Notes: generated by a model not told the origin, from the sequence alone. 64,000 nucleotides of DNA from Botryotinia globosa (GCA_014898425.1 RCSZ01000004.1:1984001-2048000), one strand, 5' to 3'. Counted from the stretch's first letter, positions 12,700 to 23,570 are shown. Program-made: numbers and translations.

Positions 12700-13693
12700 T
12701 CAAGAATTCTGCAGGGATGTATAGTTATTGAGTGCCTTCCAATGTCGATAAGCAGCAACACTGATACCAGACTGGGCAGCTAGGAGTTGTTCATCGAGAT
12801 CAACTTGCTCGTCAACACGACTCTCTTCAATGAAAGTAGAGATTGTCTCTTCGGCTTCAACGACAGACATTCTAGCAACCTCATCTGAAATCTGAAGACT
12901 TTCAGGAGATCCAGTGGAGGGGCCAACCACGGCGTTCTTTCCAGGACTTTCGGCTTTGAGGGAAGGAACATGTTCTGGGGACTTGCCATCTTCGTCGTCC
13001 AATACTGGTTCTGCTAACTCGTCACCACTATCAACTTCCTCCTCCTTGACTTCCTTCTTGACTGCGCCCTTCTTTCCTCTGGGCTTAGGGGCGGCCTTGA
13101 TGGGACCGTTCTTTGGGCCAACCTTCTTCTTTGGAGAAGTTTTCTTGGTGGGAGAGGGGGTCTTGGGAGGAGTAGCACCATCTTCATCAGCTGGAGATGG
13201 ACCGGCTTGATCCTAGTGAGTATCGAATTAGTAGAGTGTAAATATGGGTGACCGGAAGGTGGGCTATTGAGACACTATCATACTTTTAACTTCTCAAAAA
13301 GCTTCTTGAAGCTTTGGCGGGCGTTTCTGGCAAACTTGACATTGACTCGAGAGGCGACACGGTCAAAGTTGATCTATTTATGGATATTGTAAGTATGCAG
13401 TTAATGCTACATGAAGGACAGTGCGACGTGAGTACATGTCAGTGAAGTAGACGATATCAGATGAGTGTCACTCTATGCCATTGCTTGGCATCAGAAGCCA
13501 TGACATTCACCTGAGATGAGCAGAAACACAAACGCGGGCAACACCAAAACGACACAAGGCCCGGACCCCAAAATGGTACAATGCAAGGAAAAAGAGAACA
13601 AACGGAACTTACGTTGCTAGGAATCTCCCCCATCTCAGACATCACAGCTACAAGCATCTCCGTCTCCTTCGCGGACAAAGTCAAAGTTGTCAT
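12700..13693 (-). CDS. Myb-like domain protein, tandem family member 2
   Basis: Exons 13693-13613, 13373-13284 and 13212-12700 join to 684 nt (227 aa). The Myb-like domain is residues 1-57: LSAKETEMLVAVMSEMGEIP, then INFDRVASRVNVKFARNAR, then QSFKKLFEKLK. Introns fall after residue 27 (239 bp, phase 0) and after residue 57 (71 bp, phase 0). The first is at the same place as in the neighbouring family members. A Lys/Pro-rich histone H1-like tract follows (KKTSPKKKVGPK, KPRGKKGAVKK), then an acidic C-terminal half. Likely a nuclear DNA- or chromatin-binding protein; function unknown. The 5' leader carries a TTG microsatellite and a CAAAA repeat. Confidence 0.82.
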
Positions 13694-13763
13694 ATTTGCG
13701 AGTGCTGATTCGGTCTTTGAGTCAGCTTGATATCCTTGGATGCGCAAGCTAATTTGCGAAATG

Positions 13764-13893
13764 GTTGTTGTTGTTGTTGTTGTTGTTGTGAGATCGTGAG
13801 GTTGCGTTTGAATGTGGTTTTGGTGGGTAGAGAAGAAGCGAAGCAGTTGAGAAGCAGCAGAGCAAAACAAAACAAAACAAAACAAAACAAAAC
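13764..13893. repeat. Microsatellites in the 5' leader of Myb-like gene 2
   Basis: A GTT/TTG run (about 13764-13790) and an AAAAC pentanucleotide run (about 13863-13893) lie 70-200 bp upstream of the ATG at 13693. On the transcribed strand they read as CAA repeats and GTTTT repeats, so the leader would be CAA-rich if transcription starts upstream. Confidence 0.8.
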
Positions 13894-14646
13894 AGAATCA
13901 AGTTAATATAGTAACAATACAACTAGCAGGCAGAAATAGAAGTAGAAGTGAATTTTCCAGCCATTTCTCACTTCTATCTGAAGCATGTCCAGCAAAATCT
14001 TCCCGTTCCCCGAATCTTCCAGTCAGGTTTGAGCATGAGTTCTAGATGCTTGATTGATGGGAGGTTCTATCAATTCTTTCCAGTCGAATTATGCATGGAA
14101 TATGGATTTGCAGCTTTTGGATATCAGAAAATGAGCACTGCGAAGAATGTGACACAAATCCTGCGCGGTTTCCGTTTGGCTGACATTGTTTGCACAGACC
14201 TCATGTTGCTTTTTTCTCTGCCGTAACATTGGGTTTTTACCTGGTCAAGTATTGAATGGTAAAGACAAAAGTAATTCAACGTCAAGTAGAATTTTTATTA
14301 AAAAAAAGTCATAATTTTATAGAGATCCTGGATGGTGTTTTTCAGAACAACTTGAAGTTGCAGTCACCAACACCTATCTACGAATCGTCCCTTTTCCCGA
14401 AGACGAGGAATAGATAATTACTGATATCCATGGCTGATAACAACCTTCCTCCCCGTAATTCCTCGCATTCATCAATAATCCGAATCGCCATGGACATAAG
14501 AGAAGAAGAAAATTGTCAGAACTTTATAGATCCAACGCTGAACAGAACCACCTTCCGGCGCCCATAACGAGCTTGAGTGACATATATGCAACCCCGCTCG
14601 TACCAGCTACCAACGACAGCCCATAAGATCGACGACTAGAGATAGT
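13894..14646. other. Intergenic, nothing supported
   Basis: About 750 bp between the leader repeats of Myb-like gene 2 and the end of gene 3. One plus-strand ORF (13948-14226) lacks any recognisable feature and is not called. Confidence 0.45.
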
Positions 14647-15508
14647 TTACTCATCATTCTCTTCCTTGCTTTCCTCCTTGACGTCCTCCATTTCCTCGTC
14701 TTTGGCGTCGGAGAGCTCCTCGTCAGACTCCTCGACTTTCTTGGCAGATTTCTTTGCTGGTGTCTTCTTGGCACGCGGCTTGGGAGTTGCCTTAGCTTTG
14801 GTAACGCGGTTCTTGGAAGGTGTGGTTGGGACAGCAGGCTCGTTGGTGCCATTAGCATCCGATGCTTTCTTTGGTGAGGCATCGCCTTTGCCGGCCTTGC
14901 CACCAGCCACCTCATCAGCAGTGCGTGAAGAGGCACCGAAAGGAAGATCGAACTTCTTCTTGATAGAAGAGACCTTGTTCGAAACCTGAAGCGGAGGATT
15001 AGTTGAGGAAGGGGTTGATAATCGAGAGCATGACTTACCGATCTGGGGTTCTTGTAATTCAAGAGTTGGGCGACTTTTTGGGTATCGACCTTTAGAAGTT
15101 TTTCCTAATCAGCTATTGGGAACAGTATTTGAATGTGAAAAAGCTTATAACATAGAATGTGATTTGAACGTGAAGGGTACGTGAGATGCGGTGCGCGCGA
15201 CAATCATCCAGAGCCACCAAGTGACGATGAGGTTATATGGTAAAGCGCAAGAACGAAACGCTTGAAATGCTCTTCATGGGGAAGGTGTAATTGAAAGATA
15301 ATTGAAGGCCTAATACATGATCGTGGTGATAAAATGGGGAGTTGAAGTACAAACAGCAGGATGAGAGAGATCACAATGCGACAGTATGACTTACCTGGAT
15401 AGAACCGCCGGTGGTGTTGCGAAGGCAACACATCAGAAAATCAACATCGGCCTGGCTCATACCACCGTTGGCTTGAGGTTGAGAAGTGGCAACGTCGTTA
15501 TCGGACAT
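14647..15508 (-). CDS. Myb-like domain protein, tandem family member 3 (H1-like tail)
   Basis: Exons 15508-15395, 15089-15039 and 14985-14647 join to 504 nt (167 aa). The Myb-like domain spans about residues 17-70: MSQADVDFLMCCLRNTTGG, then VDTQKVAQLLNYKNPRS, then VSNKVSSIKKKFDLPFGA. Introns fall after residue 38 (305 bp, phase 0) and after residue 55 (53 bp, phase 0); the first matches the position in the other members. The tail is Lys/Ala/Pro-rich (KPRAKKTPAKKSAKK), as in linker histones, and ends in a run of Glu/Asp. Small basic-plus-acidic architecture suggests a chromatin protein; this is inference. The ATG at 15508 opens the only frame compatible with the splice sites. Confidence 0.83.
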
Positions 15509-17145
15509 TTTGATTGTGGTTGATGTGATTGTTTTTATGGAGGAATGGAATGCGACGAGATGATCTATGTATACAAGACCAGTCAGCACGATGAAAATGT
15601 CGCAAAAAGATGAAAGTAATGATACATACATGATGAACTTGCAAAGTAATGCAAGGGATTGATGTATTAATCGTCGAAGTTACCGAAAGATATGAGGATG
15701 TGAGTATGCAAGTTGATCAAGATTGAGGAAGATGTTGTGTAAGTGGGATGGAGAGTTTGGATTGGAAATGCGACGAGGATGTTCTTATATGTCTCCATGG
15801 GAACAGTGCTCCTTGAAAAATTCCCTCTTATTTCTCTCGCCTAATTGGAGGAAGTGGGAATCATCTTTCACTATTCACTCAACATCATGTTCATTCTGGG
15901 AGGTTGGTCATCCTCGCATGTTTTTTTTCCATTCTGTATCAACTCATGCTCACAGAATGAATGAATTCAGTAGGTTTCTTTTGCTTTGAGCGTCCGTTGA
16001 TGTGGTTCATGAGCGGGGTAATGTCTCTGCATGAATGAATATATTGTTTTGGAAAACCTCGAATGCTCACATTGAGTTCCTCGAGACTACGAGCCCTATC
16101 GAGTAATTACCGTTTATGTTAGATCCTGAGTTAGTTGGTCAGACCAAGAGCCGGTATCAATATGCTAGAAGCTCAAAGCCCTTGAAGGACTGTATCAAGT
16201 TGACTGGAGCTCAACGAGGTCCGAGTATGAGAACATGTACTAGCTGGCTATAAATAAATTCAATGACTTTGGACTTGATCTTCTGGTACTTTCGGGATGT
16301 CTGTTTGTACATGAAGGTAAAGTGAATACACGGCCGTCACAATGCATTTTTACAAACACCACCAGCGTCGTCCCCTCGAGCAAAAATTCCAAAAGAACAC
16401 GCGGTGTCTCCTAAAAGAGCCCTCATAGCAGAGGAGATAATGCAAGTATCCATGGCGTGCTATACTGCATCATTCGCAAGACGACTTTTGAGGGTAAGAA
16501 TCATCGGCTCTAGAGACAAGATGTATGAAACTTCAAACCGGATTCATGCGGCAAATGGCAGAAGAAACCATAAAAAGTGTCTGTGGCTCCCCGGAACTGT
16601 GGATAAAACCATGAGAAAGGCATAGCTATTAGATATCCTTGCACGAGGTTCCTTTATTTTCACCTTGGCATATTTTTTGAAATAACTTTCAAGACATTAA
16701 CTGCGCATAGGTCTTTTTCATGTCCCATCATTGCAAAGTGCCCTCTGTGAGTTGCAGATTCACTATTGTAAAGCTTGACCTAAATGCACATGGAACATTG
16801 AAGCTAGGTCATCCATGGATACACATACTAATTTTTCTTACAAACTCCGCATTTTAACACCCCTATCCCAACTCTACTGAACCGTAGCTCAAAAAGACTG
16901 TTGGAGCGCGATTAAGAAGACCGCCATCGAACACATGAAAACAACCCTATTCAACTTGATATGCTTCCAGACTCTACTGTAACCGTGTAATGTAAATCCA
17001 CGTATCTATCATTCTCATATCATGTCGTCTATTCATGTATCTCCGAGTTTTGAAATGAATGTTCATCTGCAAAGGATGGTTAGCTCGCTCCGTAAAGAAC
17101 AGATAATACACGTCACTTACAAGCTTTAGATACAGATAGATCTTA
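15509..17145. other. Intergenic, nothing firmly supported
   Basis: About 1.6 kb. The left part is presumed promoter and leader of Myb-like gene 3. A plus-strand stretch near 16350-16625 stays open for about 90 codons but has no clear ATG context, splice partner or domain, so it is not called. Confidence 0.45.
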
Positions 17146-18394
17146 CTAGAAGTTGTGTGACAATCCATCCAAGACCACCGGGGCTGCCTCTTTGATTTCA
17201 TCGTCGGAGCCTTGATCGCTGACAGTAAGGGTGTTATTTTCTTCGTCAAATCCATGATATCTGCTCAGGTCGAATTCCTCTTTGTTTTGAAACTCATTCT
17301 CGGAGTCATAGTCATGGCGGTGATTAGCGGTAATGACTAAGGTCGCTGCAGTATCATCGTTCCTGTTAAGAATATATCCTTGGCCGCGATTTTGTTTGAA
17401 CTTCGAGGGCTTCCTGGGGTCAATATTTTGGAGATTGCCAACTCTGACCGCTTTTCGTCTGACGGGTCTGTCATAAGACGGGTCGGTCAAGATGTTCTTC
17501 TCAGAATCGGGTACAGGAGGATATTTGTATTCTTCTGGAGGAGGCATTCCAACAATCTTAGGGACGAGCGGTTGTGGATCTAGCTCGCAATATTTCCGAA
17601 TTTTGGTCCTAGTTTGACCAAAGCGAGAACGTGCCATGTAAGCATTGGAGCATCCAGCGCGCTCAGCAACAAGCTTCCAATCGATCTACATAGGGAGCGA
17701 AGATGTTAGTAAATCAAATCACATGATCGCTTATTAAAGGGACAATGTCTGTAAGTCAAAGTACAGGAATGTGAAAAATTGAACAAGATAGAATATATCA
17801 TAGATCCTTGAGTTTGTAGCAAAGAAAGAAAGAAAGAAAGCTTACATCTGGTGGAGTTTCGATACAATCAAGAATTATGAAAAAGAACATGGCATCTTGC
17901 GCAGTTGGTGCGCGGGGATCAAAATTTGCAGCTCTAAGGTATGTTAGTAGGATAGACATGGAAATGAAGTATACTGACATCTTTATTTGATCCTCAGTCA
18001 TTAGAGGAATATTGACTGTCTCATCCTTGTCCTTTTCTTCTTCACCATCTTCCGCCTCGTCATCAGCTTCCTCGCCTTCCTCATCATCGTCAATCTCCCC
18101 TTCCCCTTCTTCACTTCCTTCATCGCTCCCATCTTCGTCTTCTTCCTCGACTTCCTCCTCTACCTCATCTTCCTCATCTTCCTCATCTTCTTCGTTTTCT
18201 TCACTTCCCTCATCGCTCCCATCTTCCTCGTCTTCCTCGGATTTCTCAGATTCCTCATCTTCCGTCTCCTCTACCTCTTCCATCTCCTCTACCTCTTCCA
18301 TCTCAATTTTCTTAGGCTCCTTAAGTTTTCTAGACTGCACGGTTTAATCAGCATGAGCCAAATCTCTATGAGAAAATTTTGTCACTAATACCAT
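17146..18394 (-). CDS. Myb-like domain protein, tandem family member 4, acidic N-terminus
   Basis: Proposed exons 18394-18392 (ATG only), 18334-17979, 17933-17846 and 17685-17146 join to 987 nt (328 aa). The first ~100 residues are almost continuous Glu/Asp/Ser. The Myb-like domain follows at about 121-180: TAQDAMFFFIILDCIETPPD, then IDWKLVAERAGCSNAYMARS, then RFGQTRTKIRKY. An intron (160 bp, phase 0) separates the first two segments, as in the three sister genes. The C-terminal half has basic and acidic patches and no known domain. Two uncertainties: the ATG is split off by a 57-bp intron (the alternative start is the in-frame ATG at 18301), and the 45-bp intron 17978-17934 is a multiple of three with no stop, so it could be retained. 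The domain call is better supported than the exact start. Confidence 0.68.
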
Positions 18395-19958
18395 CTCGAA
18401 GTCGTGAAAGATTTGTGTGTGGGCTTGTTGAGATGATTGTATGGTCAAGCCTGGTATCCGATCGACTTGTTTTTTTGGAGGAGCTATGACAAGTTGCTGA
18501 TAAGGTAGGAAATGCAGAAAATGCAGAAAATGCTATGCGCTTCGGTTAGACTAGTTTCAGGTTGTAAATAAGCTAGTGTAGATTTCCAAATGAGCATGGG
18601 CAGATTTACCGAAAGTGAATATCAACAACCAAAATGCGGGAAAAGGAGATGAGAATCCTTTGTCTTCTGGAACCTAACATTGGATATCTCAGGAAAAATT
18701 AAATTCCCTAGCAATTGTCTTATACTTCCAGAATATACTCATTGTTTCCAACACCTTTCAAGCAGAAGTTCCCGGAAGGAACTGGAAGGAAGTCGAAATA
18801 ACGGTGAAATTCACTGAGGCATTGTTTTCCACGATTTTATTGGTCGAGCGACCATACTGTGCAGTAAGCATTGTTTGAACGGACGGGATTGCGAGTTTGT
18901 GATTTCTTACCAATCTGGAGAAGTCAGATTAGCCGTAATTATTCTGCGGGAGGAAGTTTATGTATATGCCCTTCTTGTGTAAAACACTGATGACCAGAAA
19001 AGTGCCGTCTCCCTGAATGTCTCCCGTTATTTATGTTTTTTTGAGAAGATTGGAAATATCAAGATTGGGGGGAAGAATCCATTCAAGTCAATGACGGCCA
19101 ACAATTGAAGAATATTTTTGTCTAGTTGTAATCCAAAGTAGTAGAAGATATCCCTCCTATGATCATGTGAGCCCCTGAAGATGTTGTTACCCGAAGATAA
19201 TGGTAATAGTGTCCTGTTGAGCATCCAACCTTAGCAAAGATTTTATTTTTTTGCATGTCCAGATTAGTGTAATATGAGGAATGACCCATAATCGATGTCG
19301 AATTGTGGCAAGTTAAAATGCACCATGTTCAAGGCATTCAAGCATCTGGACTTGCAAGCTAGATAGAAGCTTTTACTATTTATTAGAGGCAGTTTATTAT
19401 CTGAAACACACTCAAAATTTCGTACCAATTGCAGTTATCTAACTGGATACAGATATGGAGCCCTTTCCTTTTACTCTTTAATCTATAAAATAGAAATCCC
19501 TGACACTATCACATTTCATCTTTTGGATGCCGACCATCAGTGTTTCCATAGGCCGAATCATTTTTTGCACCTCAAAATACCACGTAGTGATCTAGCCGCT
19601 CAAAAATCTACAGTCTAGCATTAAGCTCACAAAAAGAAATTCCTACAAGGTGAGAAGGACTTTGAAATCTAAAATGTTAGCATTTGATACGCCAGTTCAA
19701 CAACGCCGAAGTTGAAGTGATGTATTCTCTATTGTTCATACCACACTAAGCCCTCACATCTCACCGAGCACGAATAATATTGTTTCCAGGTGAGTGGCTT
19801 GCTTTCATGGTTGCAGATGCAGAGTTCCCTTAACTTGTAGGATTTTTCGGATAGCTACATTTGTTCAGTATTTGGGTTTCGTTATCCATTTATCAATATT
19901 CTCTAGCATACCTGATTCATTCTTTGCTTTCCTTTCTCTAACCCGTTTTCAATACTCT
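18395..19958. other. Intergenic, nothing supported
   Basis: About 1.5 kb between the start of Myb-like gene 4 and the BTB pseudogene. AT-rich with scattered stops on both strands; no domain or repeat recognised. Confidence 0.45.
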
Positions 19959-21031
19959 ATGTCAAATCACAGTATCTCGATGCTCACTCACATCCCACCA
20001 AGTCTGACACAATCACCAGACATGCATCTTCAGGGATCATCACCGTAATTGTAGGCTCAGAGGGAATGCCATTCTTCCACGAAAGTCTTCTCTGCCAAAA
20101 ATCTCCCTGGTTCCGGTCTCACCTCGAGAACCAAATGACCAAAGATCATAACTATGATTCCGCCGCTGAACTCTCGACAATCGAATCATCATTCCAGGAC
20201 TTTTAACAAGCCCAGCGAAAGGTAATTTACCGCTACGAAGACGACATTCATACCTTCAACCAATTCTTCAATTGGATCTACGGATCTACATACCCGCTAC
20301 CTCGACGTGATCCAGACAAATATTCTAGCTCGACACATATCTCAGAATGGGTTATTCTCTATAAATTAGCTGTTGAGATGGGAGTTTCGGATTTGGCCCA
20401 CAAAGCTTTATCCGAGTATTTTTTTTGCAGAGATATGTCACGAATGGGATATTGGATGCCCCTTCCTGCGGAAATCCAATTTATATATCAAAACCAAGCA
20501 ACAACATACGATTTGCGCAGTCTCATCGTCTTGAAAATGCGGAGTCTTTATTTTTCAACCAGATTTACGGAATTGCAAAGAGAATTGTTTGATGTTTGCG
20601 ATTGTCAACCTGATTTCCACGCCGATGATTTTTTTGCAGAGCTGCAAAGACATTCGGAACAAATGACGCAGTGTAGCTACGAAGATTGCTCTATTCATAA
20701 TCTACAAAGAATCAACCTCTTTCAAAACTCAAATTCTCCCATAGAAGTCGAGTCACCTCCTCTGCCTTCTTCTGGATATCTAGACGATATCTCCACTCCT
20801 GATCTAGATGGTTCACCACCTCTTCTCCATTCCTCTGAATATATAGAATATATCTCCACTCTTGATCTAGATGACTAACCCCCCCATCTATCCGATTGCG
20901 ATGCGATATCCACAGAAGAGGAGGATATGGACTCAGACCAAGGCCGAATCGAAGCAATTGCTGAATATCATGAGAGTAGGGATACGCTGATGTCTTTTGA
21001 TGAAGGGAGTGGAGGGTCGATTTTGAATTAG
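19959..21031 (+). pseudogene. BTB/POZ-like pseudogene with two in-frame TAA codons
   Basis: From about 20029 a frame reads like a fungal BTB protein: GIITVIVGSEGMPFFHESLL, then QKSPWFRSHLEN, then YEDDIHTFNQFFNWIYGS, then WVILYKLAVEMGVSDLAHKA. These match the usual order: strand pair, helices, the F..WLY-type core and a following helical region. It is interrupted by TAA at 20204-20206. The same frame runs on past a second TAA at 20876-20878 with an acidic, protein-like tail to TAG at 21029-21031. The upstream ATG at 19959 lies in a different frame, which suggests a third lesion or a missed intron. An intact BTB-like gene follows on the opposite strand. A spliced rescue of the first TAA was not found. 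Non-functional status is likely but not certain. Confidence 0.65.
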
Positions 21032-21624
21032 CGAGGTGCTTGGATTTTATAGATTTTGATGTGGAGAGTGTTGTACCGTTTTCTTTGTCTTGATGATGAT
21101 GATGAAGGGGATTGGTATGTAGTCTGTTAACATTTTGAGTTCATTTCAGGTGGTACAGCGATGCTTTGAAGATGGAGGCGGCGATTTTGGATACAACGAA
21201 ATGGGGTTGATTATTCATACTACAGAACGGAGTAGGACAAGTACATAACGGTACTACTTGAGTACGGAGTATATGAATTACAATTATTTTAAATATCTTT
21301 TTCAAATAGAGTGGGAAGTAATTCTATTATCACAAAATCTGGAATTATAAGCTATGTAGTCGGAACCTATGAGCAAAAATGTGACTAGATGTAGAGATCG
21401 CTAAGTTTCTTATATGAAACCAAAGAAGTCCATTGCATTGACGCCGACTTCTATTATTTCGTTGACGCGACTCATGGAGAAAAAGTATGGACACCCCATC
21501 AAGAGGCTTATTACTATGAACCAAATCGATCACACCCCTCTAGTGCCCTGTACTATACAAACTATAAACACAAGAACGATACACATTCAAAGAACTCAAG
21601 GCCAATTTACTCCCGCCATATCCC

Positions 21625-22377
21625 TCACTTACCCTCAGCCAGCCTAGCTTCTCGAATCCTTTCCACTCTCTCGTCCTCCTCCTCCCCAAATCTCGACCAT
21701 ACAGCCACCTGAAACTCCCACAACACACTCGAACTCCTCTCCCAGTTCGCCACATCAATTTTAGTATCTCCTGTGTGATTCTTACCCACCACATCCCACA
21801 ATCTCCCCATCTTCGCCATCCCATCAACCAACGCCTCTCTAACCCCCGAATCCTCCCTCGTCATCCCATAAATCACCAGCACCTCCTCCCCCGTCGGAAT
21901 CCCCCGACAGAACTTCCTCTCCCCCAAGCATTTCTCCATCCGCGCCAACGCCCTCTCACACGCCGCCTCCATCTCAAAATACGCAGCATATTTATACACT
22001 TTACACCACGCCAGCAAACACCCCGAATGTCGCTCGACATCAGAAGTCGGACACCCAAGTTCATTTCCATACATATATCCCACCAGATGGGCAATCGCAT
22101 CGACAGTGTAAAAGTGTTCCGGATCGATGTCAGTATCCTCGCCATCTTTATCTTGGACTTTAAACGTGATGCTTCGCGCGCGAGGATTCGCGCTCCATGC
22201 TTTGGCAAACAGTTTGGAGGCGTGGATGGCGATGTCTTTGGGGATTTCGAAGACGTGCGAGCTCACTGTGATATAGACACTCATAGTTCTTTCATAGTTC
22301 GGGCTCTTTTCAACTAACTCGGAAATGCAACGAGTTTCTGCTGTGGATTCGATTTCGGACTGTGGATCGGGAGTCAT
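21625..22377 (-). CDS. BTB/POZ-like domain protein
   Basis: Single exon of 753 nt (250 aa). Residues about 31-135 fit a fungal BTB-like fold: MSVYITVSSHVFEIPKDIAI, then HASKLFAKAW, then AIAHLVGYMYG, with a long acidic loop (DKDGEDTDIDPEHF) between strands. The following region (CLLAWCKVYKYAAYFEMEAA) matches the helices that trail the domain in fungal single-BTB proteins. Such proteins often act as oligomerisation or ubiquitin-ligase adaptor modules; no substrate-binding domain is present here. The opposite-strand pseudogene next to it appears to belong to the same broad family. The ATG at 22377 begins the open frame. Confidence 0.72.
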   Translation of the reverse strand: MTPDPQSEIESTAETRCISELVEKSPNYERTMSVYITVSSHVFEIPKDIAIHASKLFAKAWSANPRARSITFKVQDKDGEDTDIDPEHFYTVDAIAHLVGYMYGNELGCPTSDVERHSGCLLAWCKVYKYAAYFEMEAACERALARMEKCLGERKFCRGIPTGEEVLVIYGMTREDSGVREALVDGMAKMGRLWDVVGKNHTGDTKIDVANWERSSSVLWEFQVAVWSRFGEEEDERVERIREARLAEGK

Positions 22378-22625
22378 TGTTGGAAGTGGAGTTATTCTTT
22401 GGGGAGAGTTCCTTTTCTCGTCATGTGGGATTCGGGGATCTGAAAAAAGAAAACTGTTTGCAGGGATTTTGGATGCGACCCTTGGTTTGGGGAGATAAGA
22501 GTAATACTTGCTCGCTGTGCTGACCGTGGAAAGCAGTGTAGATGATCGAAGGTGAGAATCAGTAATTTGCTTCTAGCGGCAGTTTGTCGTACTATTTGTA
22601 GTAACTTGCCCAAGTGAATGTTTCG
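22378..22625. other. Short spacer upstream of the BTB gene
   Basis: Presumed promoter and 5' leader of the minus-strand BTB-like gene, abutting the copia-like remnant. Nothing else recognised. Confidence 0.4.
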
Positions 22626-22920
22626 GAGCCTACGAGAAATCTATTATGCTAATGTTTTGACGAAAGGGATCTATATGGTGTAGGATCTATTTACTAAAGT
22701 AGATTATATCGAGATGGTAATATAGCTAAAGTATTGTATAAGTATCAGTCAGGCAGTGGCCTCTTTGACACAGAGGAGGGGGGGAAGGTTACTAGTAGCT
22801 TCTTCTCTGTGGCTTTAGTTTTACTCTCATCTCCGATTTTCATGGACAAGTTTCTTTACTCAGCTAAACAATTGTGTTATAATGTAATATAATGTGAATC
22901 TTATATTGGTATCAGACAAC
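22626..22920 (+). mobile_element. Ty1/copia-type retrotransposon remnant (pol tail, LTR-like, PBS)
   Basis: A plus-strand frame with stops at 22650-22730 reads ANVLTKGIYMV and, after a TAG, DLFTKVDYIEMV; this resembles the C-terminal end of copia polymerases (A-D-x-L-T-K followed by a hydrophobic stretch). A polypurine tract follows at about 22771-22798. TGGTATCAGA at 22907-22916 matches the initiator-tRNA-Met primer-binding site used by copia elements. The ~110 bp between would be a short LTR or LTR fragment. The order pol end, polypurine tract, LTR, PBS is unusual for one element. No partner LTR was found. Confidence 0.45.
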
Positions 22921-23223
22921 GAGCCTTTCGATTCCAGGGGAGGGGCTCAAAGCGCTCTAAATTGACATGTGTAAAGCATAACCGGATTGAGATCAATGGT
23001 TGAGCCTTGTGAAGAATTGTTTGTATTTCTTGCAAGTACATTTGAATGAAGATGGAGAAAGCTATATCTTCCGACACCCGCTAGCTTTATAGTATACAGC
23101 AAATGAAGCAAGTGAATATAATTGAAGTTGGCACCGCGACCACACTCATCTGTACGAGACTGAGCCTATCTCTGACTTTCCATCTGATATCTATTCTCTC
23201 AATCAATCTTGTACTCGATACTC

Positions 23224-23570
23224 CTAATCTGAATCGCACAGGTTGCATCCCATCATCGCAGATCCCATAACCAGATTCAAGATATCAAGTCCTTCCATCT
23301 TCTCATCATCTCCTGGATGAGAGCAATCTATAAACGGAACTGCACATGATTTGTGTCCTTTGTGTGCCTGACCAGCCTGTATGGTAAACATAGATAGTTA
23401 GCTAGACAACTCGTCCAAGATGGAAGAATAGCTGAGACTTACAGGGTGTACGTGAAAGCGACCCATCAGATGGAAATCTCTGGAGACCCATCTAAGAATG
23501 CCTTGAAAGTATCCAGGAAGAACGATGCAGTTCGTCATCACTTCTTGCCGAAGCTTACTGCAACCACGAT
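23224..23570 (-). CDS. 3' exon pair of an unassigned gene (5' part unresolved)
   Basis: Two minus-strand segments, 23570-23443 and 23376-23224, join in phase 0 through a 66-bp intron with GTAAGT donor and CAG acceptor, ending at TAG (23226-23224). The product looks like real protein: NCIVLPGYFQGILRWVSRD, HLMGRFHVHPAGQAHKGHK, CAVPFIDCSHPGDDEKM, ending GCNLCDSD, rich in Cys and His. A CTAG acceptor at the left edge implies at least one more upstream exon, which I could not place. It might belong to the BTB-like ORF at 23972-24325, but phases were not shown to fit. Function unknown. Confidence 0.4.

Noticed and set aside
18012..18347. Plus-strand Ser-rich ORF (111 codons)
   Set aside because: Mirror of the Glu/Asp run of Myb-like gene 4; GAA/GAG codons read as TTC/CTC or TCT/TCC on the other strand.
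21775..22317. 180-codon plus-strand ORF rich in His/Pro/Arg
   Set aside because: Antisense to the intact BTB-like gene.
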